The notes under the pieces were generated by a model. That model did not search any database and had not been told where the DNA came from. It saw only the letters and a program-made list of their open reading frames with translations. A DNA stretch of 64,000 nucleotides. Origin: Paenibacillus durus (lineage in GTDB: Bacteria > Bacillota > Bacilli > Paenibacillales > Paenibacillaceae). Below are positions 62,254 to 64,000 of the stretch, piece by piece. The stretch spans positions 2,790,001 through 2,854,000 of the forward strand of contig NZ_CP009288.1 of NCBI RefSeq assembly GCF_000756615.1. The letters run 5' to 3'. The position numbers and the translations under genes were made by a program. Position 1 is the first letter of the stretch. The number at the start of each line of letters is the position of its first letter.

Positions 62254-63123
62254 ATGGAAAAAGAACGATGGGATGCCAAAGCCGAGCCTGCCGGGCGCTG
62301 CGACCTGCATACGCATACCCTTGCGTCCGACGGCATGCAGCCTCCGGCTGAAAATGTGCGTCTGGCCAAGGAGAAGGGCCTGGCTGCGGTCGCCGTTACG
62401 GATCATGATACGGTAGCAGGGATAGCCGAAGCGCTGGCGGCCGGAGAACAGTACGGAATTACGGTCGTTCCCGGCGTTGAGATCAGCACTCGCGCCGGCG
62501 GCAAAGACATCCACATTCTTGGATATTACGTCGATTATCGGGATGAGCAGTTCCTAAGGCGGCTGGCCGCATTGCAGGAGACCCGCGCCGCGAGGAACGA
62601 AGCCATCATCGAACGGCTGCGGGGACTGGGCATCGAAATTACGATGGAGGCGGTCATTCGCGGTATTGGGCGGGAGCTGAAGCCGGATGAGAGCGTCGGC
62701 AGGCCGCATTTCGCGGACGAGCTGGTGCGTCTTGGAGCAGCAATCGATATGCGCGACGCGTTCAATAAGTATCTGGCCGAGGGAGCTGCGGCCTTTGTGT
62801 CGCCGCCGCGCATCTCCCCCGAAGAAGCTTGCGTCTGGATCGCCGAAGCGAAAGGGAAGGCGGTGCTCGCGCATCCCGGGATCTACGGCGACGATGAATT
62901 GGTGCGCGGCATTCTTGAGGGCGGGGGGTTCACCGGCGTCGAGGCTTATCATTCCGATCACGGCCCCGCTGATGTAGAGCGCTACCTTGAAATGGCGCGG
63001 GAGTACGGCCTGCTCGTTACGGGCGGCTCGGATTTTCATGGCGCCAGGGGCGGCGTGATTTTTCACGGCGATCTCGGCAGCGTAACGGTTGGAGCGGAAG
63101 TGCTGGAACGGCTGAAAGATTAG
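62254..63123 (+). CDS. PHP domain phosphoesterase (YciV/RNase AM-like)
   Basis: 289 residues. Metal ligands in CDLHTHTLASDG, VTDHDTVAG, VPGVEISTR, LAHPGIYG, EAYHSDH, and SDFHG. These match the bacterial PHP proteins that dephosphorylate 3',5'-bisphosphonucleotides or act as 5' exonucleases on RNA (RNase AM). Which activity holds here is not known. Ribosome site AAGGGAG is rather distant. Confidence 0.9.
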   Translation: MEKERWDAKAEPAGRCDLHTHTLASDGMQPPAENVRLAKEKGLAAVAVTDHDTVAGIAEALAAGEQYGITVVPGVEISTRAGGKDIHILGYYVDYRDEQFLRRLAALQETRAARNEAIIERLRGLGIEITMEAVIRGIGRELKPDESVGRPHFADELVRLGAAIDMRDAFNKYLAEGAAAFVSPPRISPEEACVWIAEAKGKAVLAHPGIYGDDELVRGILEGGGFTGVEAYHSDHGPADVERYLEMAREYGLLVTGGSDFHGARGGVIFHGDLGSVTVGAEVLERLKD

Positions 63124-63156
63124 AGAGGTATCTTAGTATCGGCCTAACACGCGAAA

Positions 63157-63204
63157 AAAGAAGCTTTCACCAAACGGTATGGGCGTTCGGTGAAAGCTTC
63201 TTTA
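63157..63204 (+). terminator. Terminator of the PHP gene
   Basis: AAAGAAGCTTTCACC and GGTGAAAGCTTCTTT, 15-bp stem. Confidence 0.92.
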
Positions 63205-63267
63205 ATGATGTCCGCGAACGAACAACAGCTCATTTGGTTGTTCAATTGTGCGCATTCCAGATTGACC

Positions 63268-64000
63268 TCAGCTCTTCAGCGTGCTGGGAAGGCGCTTGAT
63301 CATTTCCTCATCCGGCGTGACGAACAGGGTCCGCTGATGGTCATAAATGACAAAGCCGGGCTTTGAGCCGCTTGGCTTGCGCACATGCCTGATCAGGGTG
63401 CAGTCCACCGGCACGCTGCTGGACTGCTTGGCCTGACTGAAGTACGCTGCTAACTGAGCAGCTTCATTAAGGGTCGCGTCTCCGAAATTCTCGCCCCGTA
63501 TCACGACATGCGAGCCGGGAATATCCTTCGTATGAAGCCAAGTATCATTGGAACCGGCAAGGCGGTTCGTCAGGTACTCATTTTGCAGATTGTTCTTGCC
63601 TACATAAATCTCCAGGTTTTCCGAGGAAGTAAACACCTGAAGCCTCGGGCGGGCGGGCTTTTTCTTCTTTTTGCCCTTTTTACTGCGGTCGCGCAGATAC
63701 CCGCCGGCGACAAGCTCATCCCGGATTTCCTCGATGTCGTTCAGGGAGGCGTGATCCAACTGCTGAAGCAGGCTCTCCATATAGCGGATTTCCTCATGCG
63801 TCTTCTCAAGCTGCTCTTCAATGACCGTCAGGCTGTTTTTGTATTTATTGTATTTTTTAAAATAGCGCTGTGCGTTGTCTGACGGCGTAAGCAGCGGATC
63901 AAGCGGGATAACGACCTCAGACTGGTCCTCATCGTAATAATTGACCAGGCGCGCCTCCTTGTCTCCCTTGGACAAGGTGTGGAGCGACGCGAACAGCAGC
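63268..64000 (-). CDS. rqcH: Rqc2 homologue RqcH (NFACT protein), 3' part
   Basis: The frame is open through base 64000 (LLFASLHTLSKGD at the edge), so the 5' portion lies outside. About 244 residues are visible: the coiled-coil region (LTVIEEQLEKTHEEIRYMES), a lysine-rich linker, and the NFACT-R domain (NLQNEYLTNRLAGSNDTWLH then TKDIPGSHVVIRGENF). RqcH binds 50S-nascent-chain complexes and adds alanine tails in ribosome-associated quality control. Formerly called fibronectin-binding protein A. Confidence 0.93.
   Translation of the reverse strand, partial: LLFASLHTLSKGDKEARLVNYYDEDQSEVVIPLDPLLTPSDNAQRYFKKYNKYKNSLTVIEEQLEKTHEEIRYMESLLQQLDHASLNDIEEIRDELVAGGYLRDRSKKGKKKKKPARPRLQVFTSSENLEIYVGKNNLQNEYLTNRLAGSNDTWLHTKDIPGSHVVIRGENFGDATLNEAAQLAAYFSQAKQSSSVPVDCTLIRHVRKPSGSKPGFVIYDHQRTLFVTPDEEMIKRLPSTLKS

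Overview
The window is Gram-positive Firmicute chromosome, most probably Paenibacillus or a close relative. Base composition is balanced to moderately GC-rich, ribosome binding sites are strong AGGAGG-type, and several genes start with TTG. Marker genes include ccpA, a tyrosine T-box leader, speA-type decarboxylase, ylaN, ylbF/ylbG, ftsW, rpsD and rqcH. The order ccpA - acsA - tyrS - (convergent) rpsD and the ylaN/ftsW/ylbFG neighbourhood recall the Bacillus layout. Species was not determined.

Region 1-1.46 kb: end of a ROK-family gene and a sugar O-acetyltransferase. Region 1.74-7.80 kb: a conspicuously AT-rich accessory block holding an Rpn-type nuclease gene and a 1384-residue NACHT-type NTPase with a C-terminal PD-(D/E)XK-like motif. 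An intact tRNA-Val(GAC) gene lies on the right (7729-7800, minus strand). A degraded direct copy of that tRNA's 3' half plus its terminator lies on the left (about 1741-1810). This is the arrangement left by site-specific integration at a tRNA gene, and it makes the block the best candidate for a little-described defence island. No integrase is recognisable.

Region 8.2-20.7 kb: malic enzyme; a three-gene minus-strand operon coding a substrate-binding-fold protein without signal peptide, a HypB/UreG-like P-loop protein with CxxC motifs, and an ABC ATPase without permease (second candidate for an undescribed system); then housekeeping singletons, including an AEC transporter, a GNAT, an MBL hydrolase, a His-rich DUF1292 protein, the Orn/Lys/Arg decarboxylase, an MFS transporter and a YktB protein. 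Region 20.9-29.9 kb: 6-phosphogluconate dehydrogenase, shikimate kinase, rhodanese, EPSP synthase, CoA-binding protein, and a PTS operon (EIICBA plus Enzyme I, no HPr gene). Region 30-38.4 kb: L,D-transpeptidase, an ECF sigma factor with a DUF4179 partner, PfpI-like protein, ccpA, MTA/SAH nucleosidase and acsA, with cre-like sites before ccpA and acsA.

Region 38.5-49.4 kb: bifunctional class A PBP with a fibronectin type III domain and repetitive tail, T-box-controlled tyrS, rpsD with a long leader, GAF-GGDEF protein, lipoprotein, M29 aminopeptidase, a Crh-like HPr paralogue that keeps the regulatory serine but lacks the catalytic histidine, and ylaN. Region 49.4-64 kb: Ca2+/H+ exchanger, Asp23-like protein, ftsW, YugN-like protein, M20 peptidase, CBS protein, a bacterial XPB helicase with its coupled partner gene, ylbF-ylbG, a CBS-GGDEF protein, LysR regulator, PHP phosphoesterase, and the 3' part of rqcH running off the window.

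Carbon control is a theme: PTS, CcpA, the Crh-like protein, acsA and malic enzyme are all present. No rRNA, CRISPR array, prophage or intact insertion sequence was seen. Coordinates use the start codon best supported by ribosome binding sites.
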